Assembly: GCA_016802295.1 (NCBI GenBank) | Contig: JAESIW010000020.1 | Coordinates: forward strand, 2,308,120 to 2,372,119 | Reading direction: 5' to 3' | From: Brachionus rotundiformis | Taxonomy: Eukaryota > Rotifera > Eurotatoria > Ploima > Brachionidae | Length of the DNA stretch: 64,000 nt | Shown: positions 1 through 11,819 of the stretch, one piece after another | Layout: each line of letters starts with the position of its first letter | Position numbering within the stretch: the stretch's first letter is position 1 | Position numbers and translations under genes: made by a program | The notes under the pieces: generated by a model | Told to the model about the DNA's origin: nothing | The model's input: the letters and a program-made list of their open reading frames with translations, nothing else | Databases searched by the model: none

Positions 1-2
1 TA

Positions 3-3000
3 CAAAGACAAGTCGAAATTTCAAAAGAAAAAAATAGAAATTTAAAGTATCAATGTATATCAATAAAAAAGCAGACTCTTCCATTGGAAAATGTTTTTAA
101 TATATTAAAAGACTTTGAAAAAACGCATTACAAAAATAAGATGGCAAATGTTTATCATATTGATATTGCTTGCGAAGTTTGGTACCAAGTAGATTTCTTT
201 TTGTTCAATTTACTTTGTCTTGGAGTAATTGTTAATTCTAATGGAAAAATGTTCCGTCGCTCAGACAAAGATTTATATTTCATAGAAATTATGAGCCCAA
301 AATTTAAGCCAAAAGATGGCTTAGATGATGAATATATGAAGCCTCTGCACAGTATTCTGAACATCCTTCCAAGTTTAAAATGCATTGGGCCATTTCAGGT
401 ATTTGATTATATGAGTAGAAATGCCAATTTACCTGAAGATTTTAGTCCGATCATGTTTGATCAAACTATTCTTAATTCTGAATTGATTCAACGGCCCTGT
501 CAATACTTATATGCCATGAGTCAAAATAGAAATTTAGATACAACATCCTACAATCAGGAAAATAAATTAGATAGCAAAATATGTTTACAATTATTACTTG
601 AACATTTGGAAAACGAGACTGTATCTTGGTCTGAAATTATTTACTTTGCCAAATTTTTAAACACTCAATTATCTGATTGTGAACGATCATATTATTGTGA
701 TCCATCGATAACAGGGGAAGATTTACCCGGATTTAAAACATTTGTGGTTAAATTCATGGTTCAAATGTCTCATGATTTTGCTTTACCAAGTTTGGAGATT
801 TCAGATCGATCGGCTATGCAATTTGTCAACAAAAATCAAGTCGAATTTAAATTAAATCAACTGAAAATGAGAAGAAAATGGGAAAATGATCCACATCCCT
901 ATTTATTTTTTAATCCTGATGGTCAAACATTTACATTTTTTGGTTTTTTTGTCAATCGAAAGACTGGACAATTAATTGACCAACAAACTAATGTTCCGCT
1001 CTTTGAAAATAGACTAAATCTAAGTAATAATTTGATCCATGGTTTGTACGCTCAAAATAAAACTATTTTGTATGAAAATATTTCTCAATTGACTAAAGCA
1101 GAGAAAATAAAAAAACTTTTATCTGTAATGGGAATAAATTCAGATTGTGTAAATGATCCAGATCCGTCATACGAGCTGACAATGGACAACTTGCTTAAAA
1201 TTCTTGCTATTTACATGAGACTTAGGGCAGATATACCTGTAATTATAATGGGAGAGACAGGATGTGGAAAAACAAGATTGTGCAAATATATGTGTGATTT
1301 GTTCAAATATTCTCATCGAAATGTGAATAACATGTATTTGGTAAAGGTACATGGAGGAACTACATCAGAAGAAATAATTGAGCATGTGCGAAATGCGGAA
1401 GAAATGGCTAGGAAAAATTGGGCTCTAAGTCCAGGCATGTTCACTATTTTATTTTTCGATGAAGCCAATTCGACAGAAGCTATTGGTACTATAAAAGAAA
1501 TAATATGTGATGTGCGAGTAAATGGTGCACCATTAGATAAAGATTGTGGACTTAAAATAATTGCCGCTTGCAATCCATACAAAAAACATTCAGATGACAT
1601 TATTCAAAATTTTGAAAAATCTGGCCTGGGATTCTACGTTGACATTAATGAAACTCAAGAGAAGTTGGGAGATTTGCCAATGAGACATTTGGTTTATAGA
1701 GTTCAGCCTTTACCATCAGCAATGTTGCACATAATATGGGACTTTGGTCAACTTAATGATAAAGTGGAGCGTTTGTACATAAATCAAATTGTACACAAAA
1801 AGCTTGATTTATTGTTTAATCAAGATGCGATAGAACTTATTGTTAAAGTTTTGTGTGCTTCACATAAATATATGAGAGAGCAAAAGAATGAATGTAGTTT
1901 TGTGAGTTTAAGAGATGTTCAGAGAGTGCTCAAAATAATAGAATGGTTTATGTATAAAAAAGAAATACTCAGACTTTTAGATCCTAAAATAGATAAAAGT
2001 TTGCCATTTTCCTATGCACAAGGGAGTACTTTAACTTTGAATGAAATTGATTGTGAGGAGGAAAATGATTCAGAAGAAGAAGAAACATTGAACAATCCAG
2101 AAACATATGACCATTTGATCATCGCAATTATTTTGGCTTTGAATGCATGCTACCATGTTGGTCTGCAAAGTGAAGATTCAAGAACTGATTATAGAATTTC
2201 TGTTTCGAAGTGTTTTGACTGTAACATGGATGAAAAAAATTTTCTTAAAATTATAGATTCTTGTTACGAAATATTTTTGAATGAAATAAATCTGCCAGAT
2301 GCCATAGCCAGAAATCAGGCACTCAAAGAAAATATTTTCATGATTTTAATTTGTACTGAATTAAAGATACCTTTGTTTATTATTGGTAAGCCCGGCTCAA
2401 GTAAAAGTTTGGCAAAGACTTTAATTTCAAATAAAATGCAGGGCTCAGAACGCAATAACTCTTCTATTTTGAAAAACTTTAAAGAAGCACATTTAATCAC
2501 ATTTCAGTGTAGTCCCATGACAACTAGTGAAATGATTTTGAACACCTTTCGTTATTGTGCTAGATACCAATTTGAGCGAAGAAATGACCTAAACAGATAC
2601 ACTTCTGTAATTGTGCTTGATGAAATTGGTTTGGCTGAGGCCTCGCCTTCTATGCCGCTCAAAACATTGCATCCACTTTTGGAAGATGGTGTACATTTTG
2701 AGGAAAAAGAAGAAAATGAATTTTCGAAAAAGGTGGTTAATGGCAAATTGTATGAGCAAAATTGGCATCAAATTGGATTTATTGGCATAAGTAATTGGGT
2801 TTTAGACCCGGCCAAAATGAATCGTGGCATATTTGTCAACAGAAATAGTCCAAGTACTTCGGAATTAAAAGACATAGTGACAGGTATATGCAAAAATGAC
2901 AAAAGAGTCTTAGATAAATTGACCCAAAATGACTTGATTGAATCGTTGTCAATGGCCTATTTAAATATTTGTGAAAAAGCCAAGAATAAAATAAGGGAAT

Positions 3001-6000
3001 TTTTTGGTTTAAGAGATTTTTATGCTTTGATTAAAATGATTTATTGGCATGCAAAAGCAGACGAGTCCAATGAAATTGACTGGTCATTTTTGGAACGAGT
3101 TATTAAAAGAAATTTTGGTGGTCTGGCCGGTTTAGATCCAACAGATATTTTTATTAAACAATTTCGAAATGATGACATAAATATAAAGTTTACAATAAAC
3201 AACTTAAATGTAATAGATCTAATTAAAGAAGCACTGCTCAAACGAACAACTGAGGATGAGAATAGATACCTGCTTTTATTGTCCCAAAATGACAATGCTT
3301 TAGACTTGATAAATAATTTTGTATTAAATGAATTGGATAATGATTCAAAAAGTTCCAAAATAAAAATTATTTTTGGATCCAGCTTTCCAAATGATCAAAA
3401 GTATTCTCAAATTTGCCGTAAAATTCATCAAATTAAATTAAGTATGGAGCTTGGAAAGACAGTCATTTTGTTTAATTTAGAAAATCTATACGAAAGTTTA
3501 TATGATACATTGAATCAATTTTATTATAAGTTTGGGAATGATTCTAAATTTGTTGATTTAGGTCTTGGAACAGCTCGAGTCAAATGCTTGGTACATGATG
3601 ACTTTCGTTTGATTCTAGTTTCAGACAAAAAATCCGTTTACAATTCAAAAAAATATCCAATACCTTTGGTAAATCGTCTAGAAAAGCATCTTTTAAGCAT
3701 AGATTCAATTTTAAATGAAAAATTGAGACACATCGTAGATTCGATACAAACATGGTGCCAAGACTTAACATCCATATCAGAAAAATACGGCTTAAAGTTT
3801 AAGATTAATTCTGATAAACTTAAGCCCAGTGATATATTTATTGGTTTTACGGACGAAACGATATCAACAATAGTTTATAAAATATCAAAAGATAACTTTG
3901 AAAATATATTAATAAATGAAGAATATGATGAAGACTGGGTTCAAGTATCGGAAGAAGCAAAAAAAATGACTAAAATTACCCTATTACAATCATGTACTTC
4001 CGATGGAATTATTCGATTATTGTCAGAGGAGAAAAATAATAAAAAAAAATTTGACTTGGAATTTGTTATCAATAATTATTATAAATATCAAACTCATGAA
4101 AATTTTAATTCATTTTTTGAAAAATATCTACTTGAGCCTTTGCCTAGACCAAATTTTATTCAAATAACAACCCATTCGAAGCTTCTTTCATCCAAAAGTA
4201 TAAACATACCCAGCGCCAAATTTCGAATTGAATCTTTGCAATCATTTGACTCCCAGCAACAGTTTATCCAAGTCTTAAAAGAGTTTTTTACTGCTAATTT
4301 AAAAGGAGCTAGATCAAACCAAGATGCAAATGTTCTAATAGTTCAGTGTGATTGTGGACACATTTATTCAGATTTGATCAACTGTGCTCGATTTACAATT
4401 ATTGATGAGTATTCCAAATATTTATCTGATCCATACAGTGAAAAAAAGCTAGATGTGCCAACTGATTTTTATGTAGTGTTCATAATTCAAGTACCAAAAA
4501 TAGCTGGTGGTTGCTTCACTGGTTTTCAGACTTCTAAATGGTTCTGTTATCATATTGACGATTTGCAAAAAAATATCTGCGTAGATAATGTTCTTAATTA
4601 TGAAAATAAAAGTTTATCTGAAGTTTTTGCCGAATCTGTGCCAGAAAAAAATCAAAAATGGTTCGAAATACTCAAGAATATTTTGGAATCTGTTATCTTC
4701 AAAGCATGTTCAAAGGTCAGTGACACCTACTCTAACAATAAATTGAATTTCAATCAAGAAATTGACAATCGTGCCATTGAAAGAATTGAAAAATTGCTTA
4801 AAATATTTAGAGATCAAAAAATTAGTTCGAAATTTTTACCAATATTAATCAATCACTTGTTTAGATTACAATTGGAAAGAGAAAGCGAACTAAGCACACC
4901 TGAACTAAGCAATTCTTGGATTTTAAAAGAAGTGTCGAAAATTTCCAATGTTATAAAATATGGTACTTTGAAAAACTCATGCCAATATTACATCGAACTT
5001 CGAGTGGCTCACTTGTTTTCTGGAATAATAGCCCAAATTGATTGCAATAGAAATTTAGACTTGCTTGTAGAAGACAAAGACAAAGAGTGGAAGAGAGAAT
5101 TTTGGTTTGAAATATTCAATGATAATGAAATAATTGATCTAAATTATTTAAATGGTTACCTTAAAGCTAATAATCAGGAAAAAGATCAATTCATTTGCAA
5201 TAATTGTTTTAACCATAACCATAATTCAAATTTAAAACTTAAACTTCCATTCTCTTGGCTTATAAAAGACTATTTAGATAAACTTACTCAATTGAGGATA
5301 AAAGAGCTTGAATTAACTTCTTCAATTTATTATCCGAGTTCTGAAAATGAAGATTATTTAAGAGAACAATTGCATAATGCTTTTGAACAAAGTAGCCTTA
5401 AGAAAAAGCTGCAAAAATTTTTTGATTCTAAGCCCAGAGATGAAAAGAATGAGTTTATTAAGTCGTACATTAATGACTTTATTTTGATGTCCACAAGTGA
5501 GCCATTTATCAATCTTGACCATTTTAAAGTGATTAATGATAGACTTATGCATTACAGCAAAATAAATTATAAGTTCGATTCCGAAATAAATATTTTGATT
5601 AATTTACACTATTCTCTTGAAAAACTTAACACGGAAATAAAGTTGTTCTCTAAATTTGCTAAAATTGAACCAACATGTATTGAGCTTATTAAAAAAAGTG
5701 ATAATCAAGGATTAAATTTATCGTTTATGGCTGCCAGAATACTTTGCAATAAATATTCAGGTGTTAGTATAGAAATGAAAGCACCAGAATGGTCAAAATG
5801 GTTCGAAAAAGTCCAGAAAACGTCAGCTCTAATTGAAAAAATGATGGAATTATGCACTGAAATAGATAACGCTAAATTTAAAGAATTTGATTCTCTTTGG
5901 CAAAGAACAACCATTTTAAAATTATACATTGAAAATATTTGTTCCAAGAATGATGAATTGTATGCCCGATGCTTTCATCTTTGGAAATGTTTTGGCTCTG

Positions 6001-9000
6001 AAGTAGACTTTAAAACAAAGAAGACATTTGACCAATTTATAAAATTTTTAAATCCAATTTTTAATTTTGGCAAAAATTTGATTAAAAAAGAATATTGCGT
6101 TAAATGTTTAGGATGTGATTGTCAAGAACCAGATGCTTTGTATACTACTCCAAATTGTCCACAGTGCAAAGTCTGCATTGATTGCATTAAAATTACTGAA
6201 TCGAACAAGCGATGCCAGATATGCGGGAAATTTGATGACATATTTTCTTATAAACTAGAAGATAAAAACGAAGCTTATAAGCATAAATTGAGCATTTTGA
6301 AAACAAATTTTAATAAATTCTTCATGGAAGTTGTTAAGAACTTATGCTTCGATAGGACTGAAAATAAATTACCAGACGGTGAACTAATTGATTCGATTAT
6401 AAAATATCTACTGCCAAAAACCAATTCTGAAACAAATGATTTAGTATTAGATTTTAATCATAATCCATCAATTAAGTCATCATTGTTTCAATTGTTTTTA
6501 AATTTTGATGAAAACTTAATGAAAAAACACTTGTCAAAAATATTTACCATATCTGAAAATTATTTAAGAAAAGATTATGATGAAAAAGATTTGTTATCAT
6601 TAAAGTTGATGTATTTAAATGCAATCGAAGAGAATCTTTATTCGCGAAGCTCTCTTATAAACAATCAAGAGAACTTTGATCATGATGTTAAAATGGCATT
6701 GAATATTTTAGAAGAAATAATAAGAGATAGATATGAAATGGAAGATGAAATTTCACAAATTAAATTTTTAGCAAAAGTTAGATTTTGTTTAATAACATGC
6801 TCCAAATTGATTGTTAATATAAATGAATCATCTGCAAATCAAATGAAATTGATTGAATTGGTTAAATATTTAATTAATAGACACAAAAACAACATTTCCT
6901 ATCGTTTTTTCCTAATTAAAAATATATTCCGTATTCATGGAAGAGCTGAGACAGTGAAGATAGCTAATGAAGAAAAATTTAAAGACTTCATTCCAATTGA
7001 TCTAGTTAATGATGATGACAATGTACCAAAAATTTACTGTAGTTTTGGAGAAAAGTATAAAAAAATCAAAAAATTATTAGAAGATTGTTTAATTACAGAA
7101 AACTTTACAAGTATTGAAAAAATAAAAGTAATTTATTTGAATTAAAAATAAATGAATATAATTATTTTCTTTAGCCTGATCAAACAAATTTTGTATACTG
7201 CTTTTTGGTAATTTTTGAATATGGATTTATCATTCAAGATATTGAAAAATTTAAAAAAATCATTGAAAATGTCAAAAGCTTTTTCGGAAAAAATAAGGTA
7301 TTTTTTAATCAATTATTTAAAATAAATTTTTTATTTTATCATGTTTTAAATGTTCATAGAATATTTTAAAAAACCATATTAATTTTGTGAAATAAATTTT
7401 TCCAAAATTGTGAAATATAAATTTGATTTTTTTATTTTTTAAAGGAAAATTTCGATTATCTATTGAATAAGAACTATTTACAAATGGAAAATAGACAAGA
7501 TCAAGATTACGATATTCAATTTTTGTTGATGCATGTTTTTTCACTATTTCTTAAGAATCCGAAAGGATCCATTTTCGAATCATTTTTCAATTTAATCAAC
7601 GAGCCGGAGAGATATGCCCAATCTTTTCTACCTTCAATTCCTCACGATACTGATTTTGAAGTTTACCAAATATTTGATAAAGGAAAAGAAAAAATAAAAT
7701 GGTATAGTTGTCCAAATGGTCACTTGTACACAATTGGAGAATGTCAAAAGCCTAACGAGGAATCATTTTGTCCAACTTGTCAAGCTAAAATTGGTGGATC
7801 GTCGCATAACTTAATTAATGGCAACTTTGAAGCTAAAAACATTACTGAAAAACAATTTAAAGGTTATTCAATTGATTCAAATGATAATATTCAATCAATT
7901 AGAAATATGGGTAGATTGAATACTATTATTATAAGACTTTTATTAGATTGCTGCATGTATATATCTGCATTTAGAAATTGTGTTGTCACTAAACAATTAG
8001 TCCATTTGCCAAATATCGATACAAACAATTTACCAGAATTTTTCTATAATCAAATTAAAAAAAATATAAATAATTTGTCAGAATGTCTTCAATATTCTCC
8101 TGAAGAAAGTCTCCTTTTATTCCATCATTTTCTTCATAAAATTAATACAACTGACCAAAATACTAATAACAAAATAGATTTAAAAGAGATGAATAATAGA
8201 AATGGATTAGAGCAAGCTTTATGTACATTCATTAAAGATCAAGTTTTGGATAACAAATCGACTGATAATGTAATCGAACAGTTAAACAATATTCTAAAAG
8301 AAAATACGTCGGATTCAGATAAATTGTTTCGAATAGCACATGATTTAATAGAATTACCTCAAGGAGAAGATTTGCTCAACAAGAAGCAATTTTGGATTTT
8401 TAGAAGACAAATAACATTAAATTTAATGAAACAAAACTTTTCACTTTTACCAAAAGAACAAAAAGAAAACAAATTCAGATTATTATTTGAATTTTTAGAT
8501 AAAATTGACATTTTAAAAGCAATCAAATATTTGCCAAGTTTGTTCAATATGCTGAATACTTTTTATAAAATATTCAACCGCCAAATAGATAGAAGAACTA
8601 GTTTGGGCATTAAGCTCAAAGATATTCTCAGTGATAATTCAGTTTTCAAAAAAGATCCTTTAATAAAATCTAAAATTGAAGAAGGAGCTCGTGATTTCCT
8701 AAAAGTTTGGAAAATGTTTTATGCTCAAATAATGTCCAATTACCCCAAGGAAAAATTTGATCAATACAATCAACTTATTTTAAGTACTCATTCTGACAAT
8801 TTTGGTGACATCCCAATTGCATATTATCTCTCAGCATCCAAAAATGAAGGATTCCTTATTTATTCACTTGTATTCTATTTAATCAGTATTCACAATCAGT
8901 TTGTCCAATTTTATGTTGGTAGCATCCAAAATAAAATAGTTTCTGAAAACACTACAATAATAAGCTTGGAAAATGTGACAAAGAATGATTTGATTTTCTT

Positions 9001-10012
9001 TTCACCTGAAAAAGATATTCTTAAGCTCGTGTACATTCATTCGAATTATTCACTTGAAGAGTCCAAGAATGTTAACCTGGAGTTTGATTTTAACAAAATT
9101 CAGAGCTCAATTGAATTCAATATGATTGCAGATAAGCCATTAATTGACAGTGGCAGCATTCCATTGATAGATTTTTCTGATAATATTAGGAACGATTTTA
9201 AACGATTTGAGAATCTAGAGCGCAAAGTTAAACAAAATGAATTGTCTTTTGTTATCAAGGAAAAACTAAGCTTGTTCTACAAAAAATCTGACCAACTCAA
9301 TGATATAATCAGAAAATTGAACATAGTAATTGATTTTATAATCTATTCTGGATGTTCAGAAGATACCAAGATAATTGATTATGCAAAAGATACTCTTAAA
9401 ATGACCAATATTGACTATTCAAGCATTAACAAACATGTATTAATTTTATTTTCTAGACTAAAATTTTAGAACAATAATTAATTTTTTTCTTATTTTTAGA
9501 TTAAAGAATTAGATGTTTCATATGTAAAATCATTGTGGAACCTGCTTAATTTTCGAAGAGCCATCTTACTAACAGAACATGGACAAGATCCGTTCGATCT
9601 CCTAAATGACGCTTTTAGACATCAAATAACAATAGATGAAATAAATGAAAATGATCGGGAAAGTGGTAATGAAATGGATAATAATGAAAATTTAGCTATA
9701 GAAATTACAAAAAATAAATATCAAAAACCTGAGAAAATCTTTGTATTACTTGAAATTATGTATAAATATATAGTTTATCGGCTAATTCCGAATTCAGAAA
9801 ACTACGAAAAATCCAAAAGTGAAGAATCAGAATTGTTAGATGGAGAAATTTTAATCAAACATGTGCTTACAGAGCTTGTCCAAGATACGGATTTTTCAAA
9901 TGAGTCTATTGAATTTGAAAGCTTATTAAATTTAAAAGATATTAAGCTAAAAAATGTTTATCATTTTTGGAAGATTCTAGTATATGTTTTTTTCAAAAAT
10001 TCCAATTTATAA
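3..10012 (+). CDS. RNF213: RNF213-like giant AAA+ ATPase / E3 ubiquitin ligase (5' truncated by window edge)
   Basis: The frame is open from base 3, so the gene begins upstream of the window. Four exons join in phase: 3-7127, 7175-7297, 7445-9436 and 9500-10012, giving about 3250 residues here. Two AAA+ modules are visible. The first has Walker A GETGCGKT (1251-1274) and Walker B ILFFDEAN (about 1445-1470). The second has GKPGSSKSLAKT (about 2385-2420) and VIVLDEIGLAE (about 2608-2640). These match the active AAA3 and AAA4 of vertebrate RNF213. A cysteine-rich RING follows at about 6095-6235, and an RZ-type finger (SCPNGHLYTIGEC, then CPTC) at about 7705-7800, in the family order. Known RNF213 proteins ubiquitinate proteins and bacterial lipid on cytosolic and lipid-droplet surfaces and act in antimicrobial defence and lipid handling; that role is inferred here. 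The RING has Cys where the family has His. Vertebrate RNF213 is about 5200 residues, so the missing part is probably the N-terminal stalk. Confidence 0.93.
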
Positions 10013-10071
10013 TATGTTGACTAAATAGATTAAATTTTTTTTCTTAAGATTTTCTTTCCACCATTAAAATT

Positions 10072-10077
10072 AATAAA
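10072..10077 (+). terminator. candidate poly(A) signal of the RNF213-like gene
   Basis: An AATAAA hexamer lies about 60 bases after the stop codon at 10010-10012. It is the first good hexamer downstream, but such hexamers are frequent by chance in DNA this AT-rich. Confidence 0.4.
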
Positions 10078-10945
10078 AATTACATTCAACCAGAAAATGT
10101 TTTTAGTTACTTTTGTTTCTTTTGCAAATTGAATGTTCACTTATTTAATTTAAATTGAAAATTCATATTTTAGTTTATAGATTTATTTAAATATTAAAGA
10201 ACATGGAGAGTAAATAAGTAAAAAGAGCTAAAATTTGGTTTTAAAGTATTAAGTTAAAAGACTCTAGTTTATTAAATCTTATTATTTGTATTAAAATATT
10301 TAAAATTTTGGTATTTAATTTAAAATGTGACTTGTTTATGTATACTCATTTAATAACCAGTAAGAGAATGTTCAATTTTTTGCCTAAATAGATATAAATT
10401 TTTATTAGTCAAAAAAAAGTTGAATATTTTTATTTAAAAAAAATTCGAATTTATCATTAATATAAAATCAATAGATTTTAATCAAACAGTTGGCTTATTT
10501 GAAAAAAAGTTTCGCATGATTTTTTTATTTTTCGGATTTAAAAAGGTTTGAGTTTATCTTAAATCAAAAAAAAATAATAAGCTTTTTTCTCTCACTAGTA
10601 ATTGCGTGATAATCAGTACAAATTTGCTCTTCCACAAAATGTCACGCAAAAATAAATTTTTAGATCTCTAAGGTACATTAGTATTCAAATTAAATATCAA
10701 TAACATTTAAAATTATTTTTTTTGATGGAAAAAACACCATCGAATCCAACTCATGTGAAAACAATCAAATTGAAATATTTCAATTTCAAGTGGAAATACA
10801 ATAAAGACAAGGTTAAGTTGCAATTAAAAATATCAATAGACCATGATAAATGCTAAACTAGATTTGAAAGCTAACTGATTCTAAGCTAAATTTTAAAAAT
10901 CAGACATGTTTTCAATTAAATTAAAACCTCATTAAATCAAACACA

Positions 10946-11012
10946 ACTAAAAGTGGTTTATTTATAAACCACTTTTAGTATAATTTTTAGTATAATTTTT
11001 AGTATAATTTTT
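10946..11012. repeat. perfect 16-bp inverted repeat followed by three 12-bp direct repeats
   Basis: The arms 10946-10961 and 10964-10979 are exact reverse complements (ACTAAAAGTGGTTTAT / ATAAACCACTTTTAGT) with a 2-base spacer. Three exact copies of AGTATAATTTTT occupy 10977-11012, overlapping the right arm. A 34-base near-perfect palindrome would extrude as a cruciform or fold as a hairpin in RNA. It may be a relic of a short mobile element or a replication-slippage product. Confidence 0.9.
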
Positions 11013-11819
11013 GACGGTATACTGATTTGAATCAAATAACCAGACTAATTTTTTTCTAATTTCTGGTCAATAAGGCTTTCAAGTGCTTGTAAATTATTAA
11101 AAATCAAGTCTTTTCTCATAAAATCTCATATTACAAATAAAACACACTCAAATAGCTCGACTCTCTCATAATCAAGTGCGATAAACTAAATAAAATTTTA
11201 TCTAAAATAAAATTGATCTTCTCGAGAGAATTTTAATTTATTGATTTCTTTATCGATCAGTTTATCTTTACCAAGTGCCCAATATTTGTCATTGACTAGC
11301 TTCTTATCAAGAAAGTTAAATATTTGAGAGTATAATTAAAAAAAACAAGAAGCACTTAAGAGACTTTGATCGCTGTTGAAATCGCTTATATTTATTGCCC
11401 AGTTTAGTAATTAAAATAGTTTTTTATCGATTGATTTCCACGATAATCTTTATTTAAAACAATTACACTATGCAAAATTTGACCCATATAAATGTGCACC
11501 TAGTTTCCTCATTAACAAAAAATAGATAGATATTTATTTTTTTTAATTAGAGATGTGCCACTGTGCTAGCCTAGAAAATAAATTTCCTTCAATATTCAAT
11601 ACATTTGATGTTCAAAAGCCAAATTAAAATATAAATATAATTTTTTTAAATACTTTATTAACCATTTCAACAATTAAATAATTTAAAATTGAATTAATTT
11701 GAGATCAAACAAAACCCAGTTATCTTTCTTCTTTGAACAAAAAAAAAATACATTTAAAAATTTAAAATTTTAAAAAAATAAAATGAATCGGATCTATATA
11801 CATTTTTATGTTCAATCAA

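Larger units (their letters stand above)
10013..11819. other. intergenic region between convergent genes
   Basis: This AT-rich stretch lies between the 3' ends of the RNF213-like gene (+) and the LRR receptor gene (-). I see no reading frame or family resemblance. Its only marked structure is the perfect palindrome and adjoining tandem repeat at 10946-11012, listed separately. Confidence 0.7.

Noticed and set aside
84..86. TTG or nearby codon as the start of the RNF213-like protein
   Set aside because: The frame is open without a stop from base 3 to this point and the family's N-terminal half is missing, so the gene simply continues beyond the window.
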